A DNA stretch of 64,000 nucleotides from positions 1 through 64,000 of the forward strand of contig CAVYWO010000007.1 in the NCBI GenBank assembly GCA_963772295.1. Direction: 5' to 3'. The stretch's first letter is position 1. Each line of letters opens with the position of its first letter. Below are positions 63,520-64,000 of this stretch, in pieces. This DNA is from AP-15 sp963772295. GTDB taxonomy: Bacteria > Pseudomonadota > Alphaproteobacteria > ATCC43930 > CGMCC-115725. Under the pieces are notes generated by a model. That model had not been told where the DNA came from, did not search any database, and saw nothing but the letters and a program-made list of their open reading frames with translations. The position numbers and the translations under genes are program-made.

Positions 63520-64000
63520 TTTATTCTCCGTCGGATCTTTTTGCTGCGGCTCTCCATGCCGCCCCGATGTGGCGCGATCTGCCGCGCCGGTCAACCGCTA
63601 GAGCGCTGCCCGGTTTTTGGGCAAAGCGATCCGGGCCGCAGCGGGCGGGCGGGCGCAGTCGTTTTCCGACCAGCTATCCCCGGAATTTGGGGACAGCTGC
63701 GACCTAGATGTTGTGTCCGGGGCGGGAAAGTAACAATTGTGGCACGACCAGTAATCAATCGCCTGCCGAAAGCCTCTAATACTGTCGCCCCATGTTTCTA
63801 TTGCCGGGTTAACGAAGGACGGCGGGAAGTACCTGATATTGACTGTGACCATGTCGGCGGAACGGATGTTCTGGAAAATGCCCCTGCTACCGGGTGACGG
63901 CGTAAACCGGGGCAGAACCATAGAAACAGGAGGAGACATGAACGGGTAATGACAGATTCTTCCCTAAAACGTACGCTAAGCGAATAATCACGACACTTCA
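63520..64000. other. 481-bp right-hand region, no gene called
   Basis: Upstream of the OB-fold/thiolase operon. A reverse frame 63598-63939 (VTVNIRYFPPSFVNPAIETW and so on) has no ribosome site and no recognised family, so it is not called. Confidence 0.35.

Overview
The window is GC-rich DNA from a Gram-negative bacterium, most likely an alphaproteobacterium (Rhodospirillales or Hyphomicrobiales-like). The reasons are a GTTC-N7-GTTC-type LexA box at recA, an isoquinoline 1-oxidoreductase-type molybdoenzyme, a KirBac channel, an OprB porin, Rieske oxygenase and thiolase/OB-fold catabolic genes, and the tRNA-Gln(UUG), tRNA-Ser(CGA) and tRNA-Thr(UGU) genes. The genus cannot be fixed from the sequence alone. 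It is an accessory-rich stretch with an unusually high load of broken genes. I count about 25 truncated, frameshifted or nonsense-interrupted genes among about 40 intact ones.

Layout. 1-8.9 kb: recA 5' end, GH1 beta-glucosidase, GNAT, LysR regulator divergent from a YHS-domain protein, then a bufferin-type locus (BufA1 precursor, N-terminally truncated MNIO/DUF692, DUF2063 partner, DoxX), decayed membrane-protein pieces and a frameshifted branched-chain amino-acid-type binding protein. 9-17.6 kb: a broken SAM-cyclase-AAA-TPR regulator, GST, SGNH esterase, a decayed class C beta-lactamase-like hydrolase and an MqsRA toxin-antitoxin locus whose toxin is frameshifted into the antitoxin frame. 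17.9-25.2 kb: a 7.3-kb island bounded by an intact tRNA-Gln gene and a duplicate of its 3' half. It holds a nonsense-riddled AI-2E permease, two tandem AraC regulators, a run of small exported proteins and several gene stumps. 25.3-33.2 kb: KirBac channel, OprB porin, and a cytochrome c/IorA/IorB/periplasmic-protein operon. 33.6-36.6 kb: a polysaccharide-deacetylase-like gene split by a group II intron lying antisense to it. 36.6-47.9 kb: remains of an integrative element (primase, AlpA-like HTH, relaxase stump, defective tyrosine integrase beside tRNA-Ser) containing HigBA, a cluster of exported propeller-type proteins (PQQ-like plus a family of ELWxxDGT-repeat paralogues) and an IS5-type element. 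48.2-53.3 kb: MscL, integrase scrap next to tRNA-Thr, a Rieske oxygenase pair, a GFA protein and a mosaic of shattered thiolase, epimerase, BrnA and cyclase pieces. 53.4-64 kb: gluconate-2-dehydrogenase-like operon inactivated by an IS1380-type insertion, a second full-length but frameshifted SAM-cyclase-AAA-TPR gene, and a thiolase/OB-fold pair with a palindromic element inserted in frame.

How the genes work together. The intact metabolic modules are small two- to four-gene operons: bufferin maturation (crippled by the MNIO deletion), IorAB plus cytochrome, Rieske alpha/beta, and thiolase plus OB-fold. Most of the rest is mobile-element traffic and its debris. Three damaged copies of one cyclase-ATPase architecture, two copies of the thiolase, and several dispersed palindromic or unclassified repeats suggest repeated duplication and decay. 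Many lesions are single-base indels, so assembly error must be excluded before each is called a true pseudogene.
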